In this document: piece by piece, positions 1 to 11,487 of the stretch
Layout of the letters: every line of letters begins with the position of its first letter
Position numbering within the stretch: position 1 is the stretch's first letter
Origin: Cladosporium sp. IMV 00045
Lineage: Eukaryota; Ascomycota; Dothideomycetes; Cladosporiales; Cladosporiaceae
DNA length: 52,791 nt
Assembly: GCA_001931905.2 (NCBI GenBank)
Contig: MSJI02000589.1
Coordinates: 1-52,791, forward strand
Direction of reading: 5' to 3'
Notes under the pieces: model-generated
What the model saw: the letters and a program-made list of their open reading frames with translations, nothing else
Databases searched by the model: none
Told to the model about the DNA's origin: nothing
Translations under genes and position numbers: made by a program

Positions 1-84
1 CGCATATATACCACAAAAGCGCGCCCATACTCATTCACCCCCACACCGCCTTGGAAGGAAGTGCTATCAGGAGAATAGCCCAAG

Positions 85-2310
85 ATGGCTCAAACAAACC
101 CAAATGCGTAGGAAACACTTGCAAAACACGAGCCATATGCACGCGACACTGACGCAGCGATAGGATTAACGTCAACGACCCCGGCCTCATCACACTCGTC
201 AACAAACTGCAAGATGTCTTCACCACTGTCGGCGTCCAGAACCCCATCGACTTGCCTCAGATCGCCGTCGTCGGCTCCCAATCTAGCGGCAAGTCATCCG
301 TACTCGAGAACATTGTCGGTCGCGATTTCCTGCCTCGAGGCACTGGCATTGTCACGCGCCGCCCTCTCGTCCTGCAACTCATTAACCGCGCCGCCGACAA
401 CAACACGAAGCAAGAGAACGGCGAGCCCAATGGCGACGCCGACATCAAGACCACCGATTCCGCAAGCAACACCAACGAGTGGGGAGAGTTCCTACACATC
501 CCCGGCCAGAAGTTCTACGACTTCAACAAGATTCGCGATGAGATTGTCAAGGAAACCGAGAGCAAGACTGGCCGCAACGCTGGCATTTCGCCCGCTCCTA
601 TCAACCTGCGCATCTACTCGCCCAACGTGCTCACACTCACGCTGGTCGATTTGCCGGGTCTCACAAAGGTGCCGGTTGGCGACCAGCCGCGCGATATCGA
701 GAGACAGATCAGGGAGATGGTCCTGAAGCAGGTCAGCAAGCCGAATGCGATCATGCTTGCGGTGACTGCTGCGAACACGGATTTGGCAAACTCGGATGGT
801 CTGAAGCTGGCAAGAGAAGTAGATCCCGAGGGTCAGAGGACAATTGGTGTGCTCACCAAGGTCGACCTGATGGACGAGGGTACGGACGTCGTGGACATCT
901 TGGCTGGCAGGATTATCCCCCTTAGGTTGGGTTACGTGCCTGTGGTCAACAGAGGACAAAGGGATATCGAGAATAAGAGGGCGATCTCTTCAGCACTCGA
1001 GGCGGAGAAGAACTTCTTCGAGAACCACCGCGCATACCGTAACAAGGCGTCCTACTGCGGTACTCCTTACCTTGCGCGGAAGCTCAACCTTATCCTCATG
1101 ATGCACATCAAGCAAACCCTCCCCGACATCAAAGCACGCATCCAGGCATCATTACAGAAGTATGGCGCCGAGCTCTCACAATTGGGCGACAGCATGCTTG
1201 GAAACAGCGCAAACATCGTCCTGAACATCATAACAGAATTTTCGAACGAGTACCGAACGGTGCTCGAGGGTAACAACACCGAGCTCTCCTCCATTGAGCT
1301 TTCTGGCGGTGCTCGTATCTCTTTCGTCTACCACGAGCTGTACTCGAACGGTGTCAAGGCTGTGGATCCTTTCGACCAAGTCAAAGACATCGACATCCGC
1401 ACCATACTCTACAACTCTTCCGGCTCCTCACCTGCTCTCTTCGTTGGCACCATGGCTTTCGAACTCATCGTCAAGCAACAAATTAAGCGCCTCGAAGACC
1501 CTTCACTGAAGTGTGTGTCTCTCGTTTACGACGAGCTCGTCCGCATCCTCAGCCAACTCCTTAACAAGCCCCTCTTCCGCCGCTATCCCCAACTGAAGGA
1601 GCGTTTCCACGCAGTTGTCATCTCATTCTTCAAGAAGGCAATGGACCCCACAAACAAGCTCGTCAAAGACCTCGTGGCGATGGAAGCCTGCTACGTCAAC
1701 ACCGGCCACCCTGACTTCCTCAACGGCCACCGCGCCATGGCGATCGTCAACGAGCGCCACAACGCCTCCAAGCCCGTCCAAGTCGACCCCAAGACCGGCA
1801 AGCCCTTGCCCGCAGGCACCGCTGGCCCGACTAGGAGCGCCAGCCCCAGCATGGACATGAATGGAGAAGGCTCTGGATTCTTCGGCTCGTTCTTCGCCAG
1901 CAAGAACAAGAAGAAGATGGCCGCGATGGAAGCACCCCCACCTACCCTCAAGGCCTCGGGTACTCTGAGCGAGAAGGAGACCCAGGAGGTCGAAGTGATC
2001 AAGCTTCTCATCACCAGCTACTATAACATTGTCAGACGGACGATGATCGACATGGTTCCCAAAGCCATCATGCTCAACCTTGTGCAGTAAGTTATGATTG
2101 CCCTCAAAGAATGGCACAAAGCTAACGTACTTCTCTCCCAGACTCACGAAGGACGACATGCAGCGCGAACTCCTCGAGCAAATGTACAGACAGCAGGACA
2201 TGGACAACCTGCTGCAGGAGTCGGATTACACCGTCCGCAGGCGAAAGGAGTGCCAGCAGATGGTCGAGAGCTTGAGCAGAGCGAGCGAGATTGTGAGCCA
2301 GGTTCAGTAG
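85..2310 (+). CDS. vps1: Vps1-type dynamin-like GTPase
   Basis: Dynamin-family GTPase of about 704 residues, the usual Vps1 length. The family drives membrane scission at the Golgi/endosome and in peroxisome fission. Exons 85-107, 164-2086 and 2142-2310 are my reconstruction: the 23-nt first exon ends at a GTAGGA donor, the second intron uses GTAAGT and a GCTAAC branch, and all phases match. GTPase motifs are intact: P-loop GSQSSGKS (about residues 45-52), DLPG (about 170) and TKVD (about 239). The middle domain follows, then a Lys-rich, Pro/Ser insert near residue 570, then a C-terminal GTPase effector domain that continues across the last intron. The start is the ATG at 85, because the conserved N-terminus ([13 protein letters not shown]) lies upstream of the first in-exon methionine. 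I am very sure of the family. Confidence 0.95.
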
Positions 2311-2859
2311 ATTGGGGAGGAGAGGGGTAGTGGTATTGTTAGTGGAGAATGAGTTCATAAGATTCGGAGAGAGCGGTTTCATTTTGCATGGATTGTTTTT
2401 GGCAGGGATGATGCGTAGGCATACGTGCGTACATGAGTTGATAGAAGGCTTGTTGATTTCTTCTTCTTCTCTCTTCTTCTCTTGATGGTTATTTTCTTTT
2501 TGTGCGATGCGCAAAGAGGATTGTTTGGGGATCGGAAGATTGTCTTGTTCTGCTCTCATTAGTTGTAGGGTTGTTTTTGATATCCTGTGCAACTATAATG
2601 TTCGATCTTAATGACTGATGCATCTTTCCTCCGAGGGACATTTACTGCTATCGCTGCTTAGTATGATGTTTTCGAGTGATGGGTGAGTGCTTGTTGTTTG
2701 TTTACGTGTGTTCTATCATTTCATGTTTTGGTGGCTTCACGAGCAAGACGTCATGCCCCAGAATTTCCCATCGAGCTTCATGTTCACATGTCAAAACACC
2801 ACCACCTCGCCCACCTTTCCCACACAAAACCTTCAAAACCACTACCAACACAAACAAAA
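2311..2859. other. vps1 3' flank and upstream region of the next gene
   Basis: Non-coding as far as I can see. A TTC/TCT pyrimidine tract lies near 2459-2485, typical of fungal UTRs. The last 100 bases before 2860 are C- and A-rich with few G, consistent with a 5' leader for the following plus-strand gene. Confidence 0.5.
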
Positions 2860-3522
2860 ATGCCACCCCGCCTCCCTCCCCTCCGCCACCTCACCCGCTT
2901 CCGCCCACACAGCCGCCCCTCCTCAACCCACGCGCCTCAATCGCGCATCACCCGCCTCGAATCCCGCCTCCCCTCCTTCCTCCGCCGCTACACCACTCCC
3001 CTCCGCACCGCCCCCCTCTCACACATCACCGCCTTCCTCCTCCTCCACGAACTCACCGCCATAATCCCCCTCTTCGGCCTAACAGCAACCTTCCACTACT
3101 TCAACTGGCTACCGCCCTTCTTCTCCGAAGGAAAATGGGTGAGTGAAGGTGTGGAGAAATTCGGAGGGTGGATGAGGAAGAAGGGGTGGGTTGATGCACA
3201 GGCCGTGGAGAAAGGGGAGGAGGGCGCTGGCGCAAGGGAAGGGGGACGTTCGGGGAAGTGGTGGGGACGAGGCGAGAAGGGCGTTAGGTTGGTGGTGGAG
3301 GTTGCAACGGCTTATGCTGTTACGAAGGCGCTGCTGCCGCTCAGGTTGGCGTTGAGTGTTTGGGGGACGCCGTGGTTTGCAAGATGGACTGTGCTGCCGG
3401 TTATGGGACTTTTTGGGAGGGGGGCTAAGGGTGCTGGGGTTGGTGCTGGTGTTGTGGGGAGCAGTCCGGCGGCGGGGACGAATGCTGTTGGGGGTGGGGT
3501 TGTCAAGACGAGTGTGAAATGA
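2860..3522 (+). CDS. Mitochondrial DUF1279/FAM210-like membrane protein
   Basis: Single-exon gene of 220 residues. I start it at the ATG at 2860 (A-rich context) and not at upstream in-frame codons, because the peptide from there is Arg/Pro/Ser/Leu-rich without acidic residues, like a mitochondrial presequence. A hydrophobic segment follows around residues 55-85 (ITAFLLLHELTAIIPLFGL). After a charged, Gly-rich linker comes a second conserved block, AYAVTKALLPLRLALSVWG then TPWFARW, which resembles the second helix of FAM210/DUF1279 proteins. That family sits in the mitochondrial inner membrane and its biochemical role is poorly defined. The glycine/valine-rich tail is probably disordered. The family call rests on the helix pattern only. 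Confidence 0.75.
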   Translation: MPPRLPPLRHLTRFRPHSRPSSTHAPQSRITRLESRLPSFLRRYTTPLRTAPLSHITAFLLLHELTAIIPLFGLTATFHYFNWLPPFFSEGKWVSEGVEKFGGWMRKKGWVDAQAVEKGEEGAGAREGGRSGKWWGRGEKGVRLVVEVATAYAVTKALLPLRLALSVWGTPWFARWTVLPVMGLFGRGAKGAGVGAGVVGSSPAAGTNAVGGGVVKTSVK

Positions 3523-4795
3523 GGAAATGAGGAAGAGAAGCCTGTGCTATGGTTTGGGATACTTGGGACTCGTCGTTGGTGGAAGAGGGCTATGTTATTC
3601 CACGCAGGTTACCAATTTCACGACTCTGGATCGGAAATGCCAATCTCGGAACACTCAATCATATCAACTTCGATGATGCAGGGAACAGACCCTTGTCACC
3701 AGTTGAGGAGATATTGAGCGCGAGAACAAGGCCATCGGATATTCAATAACCACGAGGACCCAACGCTACACAACGGCCCGGGTCTATGGCGTTTCCTGGA
3801 CATAATCGCGCCGACTATATTGCTGCATGTATGTTCTTGCGGGCACCTTCTCTTTGCATGACTGCAAGAGTCTATTTGCAGAAGAATTACTCGGGACATC
3901 TTGAAACTGCACGACTCGCGTGAATATGGGAGCTAGTGGCCTGCGAAGGACTGCACAAAGGCAACGAATTGGGAATCATGAAAAAGACACAGCGCGACTA
4001 TGTGTCCTGAATACTTCCTCCGGTACATATTGCGGGGTCGTTAAAGCCGTCTTCATCGCCACAGGATCATGTGCTCGGAGGAAGATGATCATCAAGGCCA
4101 ACTCATGCCATTACACACGAAATCGCTTGAACATGCTGGATTTCTGGATCAGGCACGTTGACGTCAGCTCTTATATTGAGGATACCAAGATGAGCCTGCG
4201 CTTTCATGTCAGACTAGCGCATGCTAACATACAATACCACGCTATAGAATTCATTGACGCAGTTTTCCCAGCAAGCGAGTCGGTTACTATGCGGACCGGC
4301 GGAGTAACTGCATCCGTGACCAGATTGGGCGTTTCCGCTTGCTCAAGAATCATCGACTCCCATGCAATTCCAAGCGCTCAGCGGCTTTCCAAAATTCACA
4401 AAGATGCCTGCCGAAGGAAATAAAGACATATCTACTGGACCTCACCTTGTTGACCACTTGAAAGACTAAGACGTAGGAATCAACCTCCAGTACCAGTGAA
4501 TATCTGGTCATGCAACGCCTTCAGACTGCCATTAATTCAAATATTCAACACAACAACTCCGTGCCTATTTGGCAGAGTCCGAAAGCTGCGTGGCTTGGAT
4601 CGTTACTATGGCTGCCTCTTCACTCGCTTCAGGCCCTGCCGTCTTGGCCATGCGTGACAGGACGATCAAATGTTGGGCACATGTGCTGGGCTAATTCCAT
4701 GTACGCAGATCGTAAGTGTATAAGGTAGGCCTATTTCCTTGCGCAAGAACGAGTCTTCGAAACTTGCAGTGTCCGCGATCAAGGCAACGATCACC
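3523..4795. other. Intergenic region upstream of the beta-glucosidase gene
   Basis: About 1.27 kb with no gene that I can support. It contains one 167-codon open frame (3920-4423) without family features, listed under rejected items. A TATAAG element at 4719-4724 lies about 75 bases before the beta-glucosidase ATG and may be its TATA box. Confidence 0.45.
4719..4724 (+). promoter_or_regulatory. Candidate TATA element of the beta-glucosidase gene
   Basis: TATAAG located 72 bases upstream of the ATG at 4796. Position and sequence fit a TATA box of an inducible fungal gene. There is no further support. Confidence 0.3.
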
Positions 4796-7692
4796 ATGGC
4801 GATTTCACTACTTCTAGTCCTGCTTGCAACTATATGTAGTCAAGCTTTAGCACAACAGACCGCATGGGGACAATGCAAGTGCACTGCCTACCAATCTTGA
4901 ACTCAAGCTTACTATCTTAGGTGGCGGCAATGGCTGGTCTGGTGCGACCACTTGCGTTTCTGGTATAGCGAACGCACCGATGCTCGATACCCAATCAACT
5001 GCTGACCTTCCATATCAAAGGATATACTTGTAGCGTCATCAATGACTGGTACCATCAATGCATTCCTGGCACGGCCTCGACCACCACGACTCGGACCACA
5101 AGTCGAAGCACTACGACTAGTTTGACCTCGTCAACTTCACGAACAACCTCGTCAACCCAAACCACTTCGTCCTCGACGTCAGCTTCTAGCACGTCTTCTG
5201 CTCCAACATCTTCTGGTTCTGGTGTCCCGGGCACTGGCAGCGGCACTTGGGCCGCCGCTTATACCAAAGCAAAGGCAGCACTTGCGAAGCTGAACAACAA
5301 TGACAAGATCAAGGTCGTCACTGGCGTAGGTTGGGACAAGGGCCCTTGTGTGGGAAACACGGCTCCCATCTCTAGCATTGGCTATCCACAGCTCTGCTTG
5401 CAGGATGGTCCTTTGGGGTAGGTCTTACTTTCCACACTTCGGCTTGTGACCAACTGACAATTGCAGTCTGCGATTCGTGAGAGGCACTACTGTGTTTCCG
5501 TCGGGAGTACATGTTGCGTCAACTTGGGACACTTCGCTCATATATGCCCGTGGCAATGCGATGGGGTCCGAGGCTAAGGGTGTTGGCGTTCACGTTCAAT
5601 TGGCTCCTGTAGCTGGCAAGTATTCCGTTTTCTATGACCGCGCCGCAGAGTACTGATCATGAACAGGCGCTCTTGGGAAGATTCCTCATGGTGGCCGCAA
5701 TTGGGAGGGATTCGCCGCCGACCCATACCTCACTGGAATCGCAATGAGCAATGCCATCAAAGGTATGCAAGACGCCGGCGTCCAGGCTTGCGCTAAGCAC
5801 TACATTGGAAACGAGCAGGAGCGCAATCGCGAGACCATGAGCAGCAATATCGACGATAGGACTCTGCACGAGCTCTACCTCTGGCCATTTGCGGACTCGG
5901 TCAAGGCAGGCGTTGCTTCTTTCATGTGTGCTTACAACAAAGTCAACTCGACGTGGTCATGTGAAAATGATAAATTGATCAATGGTATCCTCAAAGGCGA
6001 GCTGAACTTCCAGGGTTACATGATGAGCGACTGGAATGCTCAGCACACTACCAACGGCGCGGCCAACGCAGGCATGGACTTGTCAATGCCAGGAACTGAC
6101 TTCAACGGCAACAATTTGCTTTGGGGGCAGAACTTGCTCAACGCCGTATCGAGTGGAGCAGTGCCTCAATCCCGTCTGGATGACATGGTGACTCGAATCC
6201 TCGCTGCCTGGTATCAACTTGGTCAAGACTCGAATTATCCTCCTGTCACTTGGTCGGGCCGGAATGGCGGTACAGGTGCTCCGGATGTGACAGGTAACCA
6301 TGCAACCCTTGCAAGGCAAATTGTCAGAGACGGTACCATACTGCTGAAGAACAGCAACAAAGCACTGCCACTGGCAAAGCCGTCGAGCTTGGCTCTTATT
6401 GGATCAGCTGCTGTTGTCAATCCTGCTGGTGCCAATGCTTGCACTGATCGAGGATGTAATACTGGAGCGCTGGGACAAGGGTAAGTCATGACTTCTAGAC
6501 ATCGGCCACCCCATAGTCCACTCAACTTACATCTTTGATCACAGCTGGGGATCAGGAACGGCTGAGTATCCCTACCTCATTGCACCAGCAGACGCCATTA
6601 AGACTCAAGCTTCGAGGGACGGCACCAAGATTGTCACATCTGCCACCGACAGCACCTCCGCTGGCGCCTCTGCGGCGGGTCAAGCGGACACAGCGATCGT
6701 ATTTATCACTGCTGACAGTGGCGAAGGGTACATCACTGTTGAGGGCAATGCTGGAGATAGGAACAATCTTGACCCGTGGCATTCCGGGTGAGTAGAAACT
6801 TTTCCTTAAGCAAGAGTCCTATAAGTTGACCTTTGTTAGGAACGACCTTGTGAAGGCTGTTGCAGCCGTGAACAAGAACACAATCGTCGTGGTCCACAGT
6901 GTCGGGCCAATCATTTTGGAGTCCATATTGTCAAATGCCAATGTGCAAGCCATCGTATGGGCCGGGTGAGATTTTTTGCCCAAAAAATCGTGTGCAGGAT
7001 TGCTGATGAGTTTGTGAAAACAGTCTGCCTGGACAGGAGCTGGGAAATGGTCTCGTCGATATTCTCTACGGATCCACATCGCCAAGTGGTAAGCTCCCGT
7101 ATACCATTGCCAAACGGGCCTCGGATTATGGCACTGCAGTCGTCAATGGCGACGACAACTTTCCCGAGGGTCTATACATCGATTACAGGCATTTCGACAA
7201 AGAAGGCATCGCGCCTCGGTACGAGTTTGGCTTCGGACTTTGTATGCGATCTTCCTACTGCTTCGATCAGAAATACAGACTAATAATATCGCAGCTTACA
7301 CAACGTTCCAATATTCGGGCTTGACCACGACTTACACGGACAAGAGCGCAGGCAGCACGAGCCCTGGCCCAGGCGGTGCTGCTGGTCTGTATGAGACGGT
7401 CGCCACCGTCACAGCCAAAATCACAAACAATGGCACCGTGACCGGCGCTGAAGTCGCACAGCTGTACATCGGGCTGCCGTCAAGCGCTCCTTCTTCGCCG
7501 CCGAAACAGCTCCGTGGGTTCCAGAAGGTGCCTCTGACAGCCGGCGGCTCTAGCACTGTAACCTTCAGTATTCGCAGGAAGGATCTCAGCTATTGGGATG
7601 TGGTGAGCCAGTCTTGGAAGACGCCGGCGGGAACTTTCACCGTTTACGTCGGATCGAGTTCGAGGGATATACGTCTGACAGGGACGTTTTGA
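4796..7692 (+). CDS. Secreted GH3 beta-glucosidase with N-terminal CBM1 cellulose-binding module
   Basis: Nine exons: 4796-4874, 4921-4962, 5021-5417, 5467-5615, 5667-6480, 6545-6787, 6840-6965, 7024-7241 and 7295-7692, giving 821 residues. The order is a signal peptide (residues 1-19, ending SQALA), a CBM1 module (about 22-57, with WGQCGGNGWSG and four cysteines), a Ser/Thr linker (about 60-105), the GH3 catalytic domains, and a C-terminal fibronectin III-like domain. The nucleophile is Asp344 in MSDWNAQ; the KHYIGNEQE substrate-site motif is also present. GH3 enzymes of this type hydrolyse cellobiose and short beta-glucans outside the cell. Introns 1 and 4 use GC donors (GCAAGT at 4875 and 5616); a GT donor would break the frame and the CBM1 or catalytic motif. 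Most members of this family lack a CBM1. Confidence 0.93.
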
Positions 7693-8189
7693 GAAGTTGA
7701 AGACTGTGACGTCGGTGTAGAATGAGAGTTTTTCTACCCTAGGATGCAATATGATCCTCCAACATGTATGTCATCTTCTGATCGACATCAGACATTGCCC
7801 AAATTGGTTGCATATAGCGCTCAGAGGCTCAGCTGTGGAATCCTTCGGCCGCCAAGTGTTGTGGCTTGCCTTTGATCCACCTCTCAACAACACATCCTCT
7901 TTGCCAGAGAAAGTGCACTCGAACTATTGGACAGTAATGGGTCGGTATGTTGGCTGACAGTAATCTTGGGCAGGTACACTGACGTCTTACTACCACTTTG
8001 ACCACCACTCAGCTTCCCATGAGACCTGATCTGGTATAACGCATGAAATGAATGGTATTGCGCCTCATTGGCCTTGAGTATATAAGTATTCAAGGTAGGT
8101 CCTCAGAATCAGGCACATCGTATCTAATCATCGCAATACACTCCTACACTATACATCCTTGTCCTTTTCTTCTCATCAATCTAGCCAAC
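7693..8189. promoter_or_regulatory. Upstream region of the beta-lactamase-like gene with TATA box
   Basis: TATATAAG at 8079-8086 lies 104 bases before the ATG at 8190, a normal distance for a fungal TATA promoter. The first 150 bases are the 3' flank of the beta-glucosidase gene. No gene is seen. Confidence 0.45.
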
Positions 8190-10091
8190 ATGTTTGGACG
8201 CACCGCAACACCCTACCTCGCACTCTTGTCCTGCGCGACATCGCTCGCAACAGCTATCCCTACAGAAGACTGTCCGAACTCCGGCCCTGCATTTTCCTCC
8301 GATTTCGACCTCACTTCAACCGATGCTTTCCAAGATGCCATTGCCGCAATGCCCGAGCATATAGAGGGCCTTTTAGCAGCCGGTCAAGTCAACAGCAACA
8401 CCACTACCTTCTCGATCGATGTCTTCTCCATCGCCACCAACGAGTCTGTCTACAGCTATCACCATGCTGCTCCAGCTCTCAACGGCACGCTTACGGCAGG
8501 AAAGCTTGATGATGAGAGCATTTACCGTATTGGTAGTGTTTCGAAGCTCTTCACCGCGTATGCTATTTTGAGCACGGCCGATATTGAGGTGTTCGAGCAC
8601 CCCGTCACTCAATATCTGCCGGAGCTGGCTGGGAACAAAGGTCCAGGGAAAATTATCTGGGAAGATGTGACTGTGGGCGCTTTGGCGTCTCAACAAGCTG
8701 GGGCCGGTGGAATGCGTGAGTGCCTTCTTGTCGAGAATCTGGATATCTGCTGACATTCGCAGCTACTGAGGCCACTACGTGCTTCATACAGCCCACGAAT
8801 GACTGCCCGATCTTGGACAACGCAGGTAAAAGATCGGCTCGAGCACTGTAGTTTTCACACAGTGTACTAATACTCGACAGGCTTCCTGAATTTCATGCGT
8901 GACCAAAAACGCCCAGTGTTCAAGCCATGGACCAACGCTCTCTATTCTGATGCCAGTTGGGGTGTCTTGGGCCGTGTTCTCGAACGACTGACAGGCCTAT
9001 CCTATGAAGAAGCTCTTCAGACCGCGCTCGTCAAGCCACTGGGACTTAACAGCACCTCAACCATCGAGCCTGCCTCAGAAGGTCTCAACGCTGTAGCTAT
9101 ACCGACCGCGGAGGATGCTCCAAGTGGATGGGGTTTGGACAACCAGATTACTGCTCCGTATGTGACGTATCAGAACATATAAGACCGAGCGGATTCTGAC
9201 CACTCTTACAGATCTGGCGGTATCTACTCGAACAACGCAGACCTTCGCAGACTTGGCCTCTCAATCTTGCACTCCGAGCTGCTCTCCGGCGCCACCACTC
9301 GTGAATGGATGAAGCCTCGTGGCAACACTGGAACTCTCACCGGCCAAGTCGGTGCTCCATGGGAGATCAACCGCCTTTCCATTCCCGTATCTCCCGACTC
9401 CAACCGCACTCGTGTCTCGGACTTATACACCAAGCTCGGTGGAAATCCTCAATACGGCGCCGTCTTCGCCCTGTCTCCTGACCATGGCCTCGGTTTCTCA
9501 ATCTTGACCGCCGGTCCTAGCTCGGTCGGCGAACGAGTCCCGCTCCGTGACACCGTCGCAACAATCTTTGTGACCGCCGCCGAACATGCCGCAGCAGAGA
9601 ACGCGAAGCGCGACTTCGCCGGAACTTTCGTCGATGAAGCTGCTCAAGGCACGAACTTGACACTGACCGTCGACTCCGGCCGCCCTGGACTCGGCATCTC
9701 TTCTATCTATCTCAACGGCACCGAGAGCCGCAACGTACTGCTCGGAAGTACCGAGATTCCATCAGCCAACATCAGCACACGACTCTACCCGACCGGTCTC
9801 GAGTGGACCGCTGCTGACATCGCAGAGACGGATACCACTGCCGCAGCGGGTGGTAAGCCAGACGCAAAGTACCTTTCCTACCGAGCGTGGTCGCGCGTCA
9901 TTCCGGGCGAGCTGCGTGCGGAAGTAGAGGGAGGTGAAGGTCTCTTCGATCACTGCGACAATTGGGCCACTGTGGATTTCTTCAACTCCGGCGGAATTGC
10001 CACGGATGAGTTTGTGTTGGAATTTGTGGGTGGGAAGTTGCAGAGTGTCACGAGTGTTCTTTTGGGGCAGGTCATGAATAGGGTAGAATAG
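8190..10091 (+). CDS. Secreted class C beta-lactamase-like serine hydrolase
   Basis: Four exons (8190-8715, 8763-8825, 8881-9157, 9212-10091) give 581 residues. A signal peptide is visible (residues 1-22, ending SLATAIP). The catalytic Ser-x-x-Lys motif is S116-V-S-K119. The second motif is Tyr218-Ser-Asp in ALYSDASWG, with Asp in place of the usual Asn. The C-terminal 150 residues form an extra beta-rich domain, as in other fungal proteins of this group. Members of the beta-lactamase/transpeptidase superfamily in fungi include esterases, D-peptidases and enzymes of secondary metabolism; the substrate cannot be read from sequence. It lies downstream of the beta-glucosidase on the same strand with about 500 bases between, so it has its own promoter. 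A role in antibiotic resistance should not be assumed. Confidence 0.88.
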
Positions 10092-10481
10092 ACTTATAAG
10101 CCCACACACCAAAGAATGTGGACTGCCTAGTTTCCCGCGTATCAATTAGCGTCCATAGCAATCCAGATCCACCTCACTTATTTTATTCTATTGTCCTCGA
10201 TCACCTGCATTGAGGAACAACCTCAGTGACACGAAAGACTGTGAACATCGAGGATCAAAACAATGATGGTATTATCAGGCGGAACAATTTGAGGCAGATG
10301 TGGAGGTGGCCCAAGATCGAGTTTTGTGGAAAATTGTGTTGAAGATTGATAGTGCTTGACTCTGCGCATACGGACTGTCACTCTCGCAATCCTTTATGAT
10401 TTGTCCGAGCACCTTGCCTTTCAACGCGAACAAAGCTCGTGATCATTCCGAATTTCCATGGCATCTGGAGACTTGAAGTCT
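10092..10481. other. Convergent 3' intergenic region
   Basis: Lies between the 3' ends of two converging genes. I see no coding signal. Bases near 10190-10250 are A/T-richer, as expected for polyadenylation regions. Confidence 0.5.
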
Positions 10482-11214
10482 CTAGTTGCTCTCACCTGCT
10501 GCTTCTTCAACACCCAGCTCCGATATGTACCTAGCGCAATCTGCCTTGGTCTGTTCACTGGTCTTGTTCGCAATCGTCTTGCCATTGAGTGCACGGTGAC
10601 TATTTGACGTTTCGGCAAATATATCGAGAATAAAGTCTTTCGAATATTCCGAATCCCCCCGGAAAGTCTCGACCGATTTGTTGATTATCAACGTGAACCA
10701 CAGTTCTTTGATAACCTTGCGGAGGGGAGAGTCTTCAGTCGTGTGCTCCCAAGCAAGGTTGATAGCGCCAGGGTTAGCGACAAGTGCGGCATCGTAGCGA
10801 TGATTAACAAATGCCTGGAGGACTTGACGACACAACAAGCGATCGATCAAGTAGTCGCCAAGAAGGTAGAGCTTGACCAACTGCAGATGATAGGCGTAAT
10901 TGTCTTGCGGCTTATCGATTTGCTTCATGTACAGCCAGTGAAAATAGCATTCGAAGACTTCCTCTTCAATGTGCGCAAGATTGATTCGCTTTTCTTGCGC
11001 TTCCTTCCAGCCATTCGACAATGCCGCGCGGATGTATGACGAGGACGAGGTGGCGACGCTCCTGTGGATCGTAAACTTCTTCGACTTAGAGCCGACACAG
11101 ATGATTAGAGTATCGTTGTAGTCGAACCTGTGTTACAAGTCAGTAGCTATCGAGTTGTTGTCGTATCTATCATGATACATACCGCTGGCGCTTGCGAAGT
11201 GGTGGGTCCGCCAT
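10482..11214 (-). CDS. Small BTB/POZ-domain protein
   Basis: Two exons on the minus strand, 11214-11183 and 11127-10482, giving 225 residues. The first exon encodes only MADPPLRKRQ plus part of an Arg; the intron has GTATGT, a CTACTGAC branch and ACACAG. The BTB core starts right after the join: DTLIICVGSKSKKFTIHRSV, then residues matching the family's 'serr-F..al..gw.Ea' helix, and FECYFHWLYMKQI matching the 'v..f..WlYt' strand. BTB domains mediate dimerisation and often Cullin3 binding. No Kelch, zinc finger or MATH domain is attached, as is common in the many short BTB proteins of filamentous ascomycetes. Partners are unknown. The 5' leader carries a hexanucleotide repeat (see separate entry). 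Confidence 0.8.
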
Positions 11215-11240
11215 GGTGGGCGAAGCGGCCTGGTTTGGTC

Positions 11241-11311
11241 GTAGATGTAGATGTAGATGTGGATGTGGATGTGGATGTGGATATATATGTAGATGTGGAT
11301 GTGGTTGTCGC
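11241..11311. repeat. GTRGAT hexanucleotide microsatellite
   Basis: Tandem GTAGAT (three copies) followed by GTGGAT (four copies), then a short ATATAT break and two more degenerate units. It starts 27 bases upstream of the BTB gene ATG, so on the minus strand it is a CCACAT/CTACAT-type repeat within the promoter or 5' leader. Confidence 0.85.
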
Positions 11312-11487
11312 TGTGGTGTTAATTTTAATTCAGCCCAGGGGAAGGGCTCAGTTCAGTTGGATGGTTAAGAGTAACTCGCACGTGAAAGCCTTCTTGTTCA
11401 CGTGTAAGCTCAAAGTACTGCGTCATCTCAAAAACGCAATCAGTCAAGAGCGGATTGAAACAGTGAAATGAATTTGCCGGCATAACC

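Noticed and set aside
3920..4423. 167-codon open frame in the region upstream of the beta-glucosidase gene
   Set aside because: Starts at GTG, has no family motif, low-bias codon use and no nearby splice signals; likely a chance frame.
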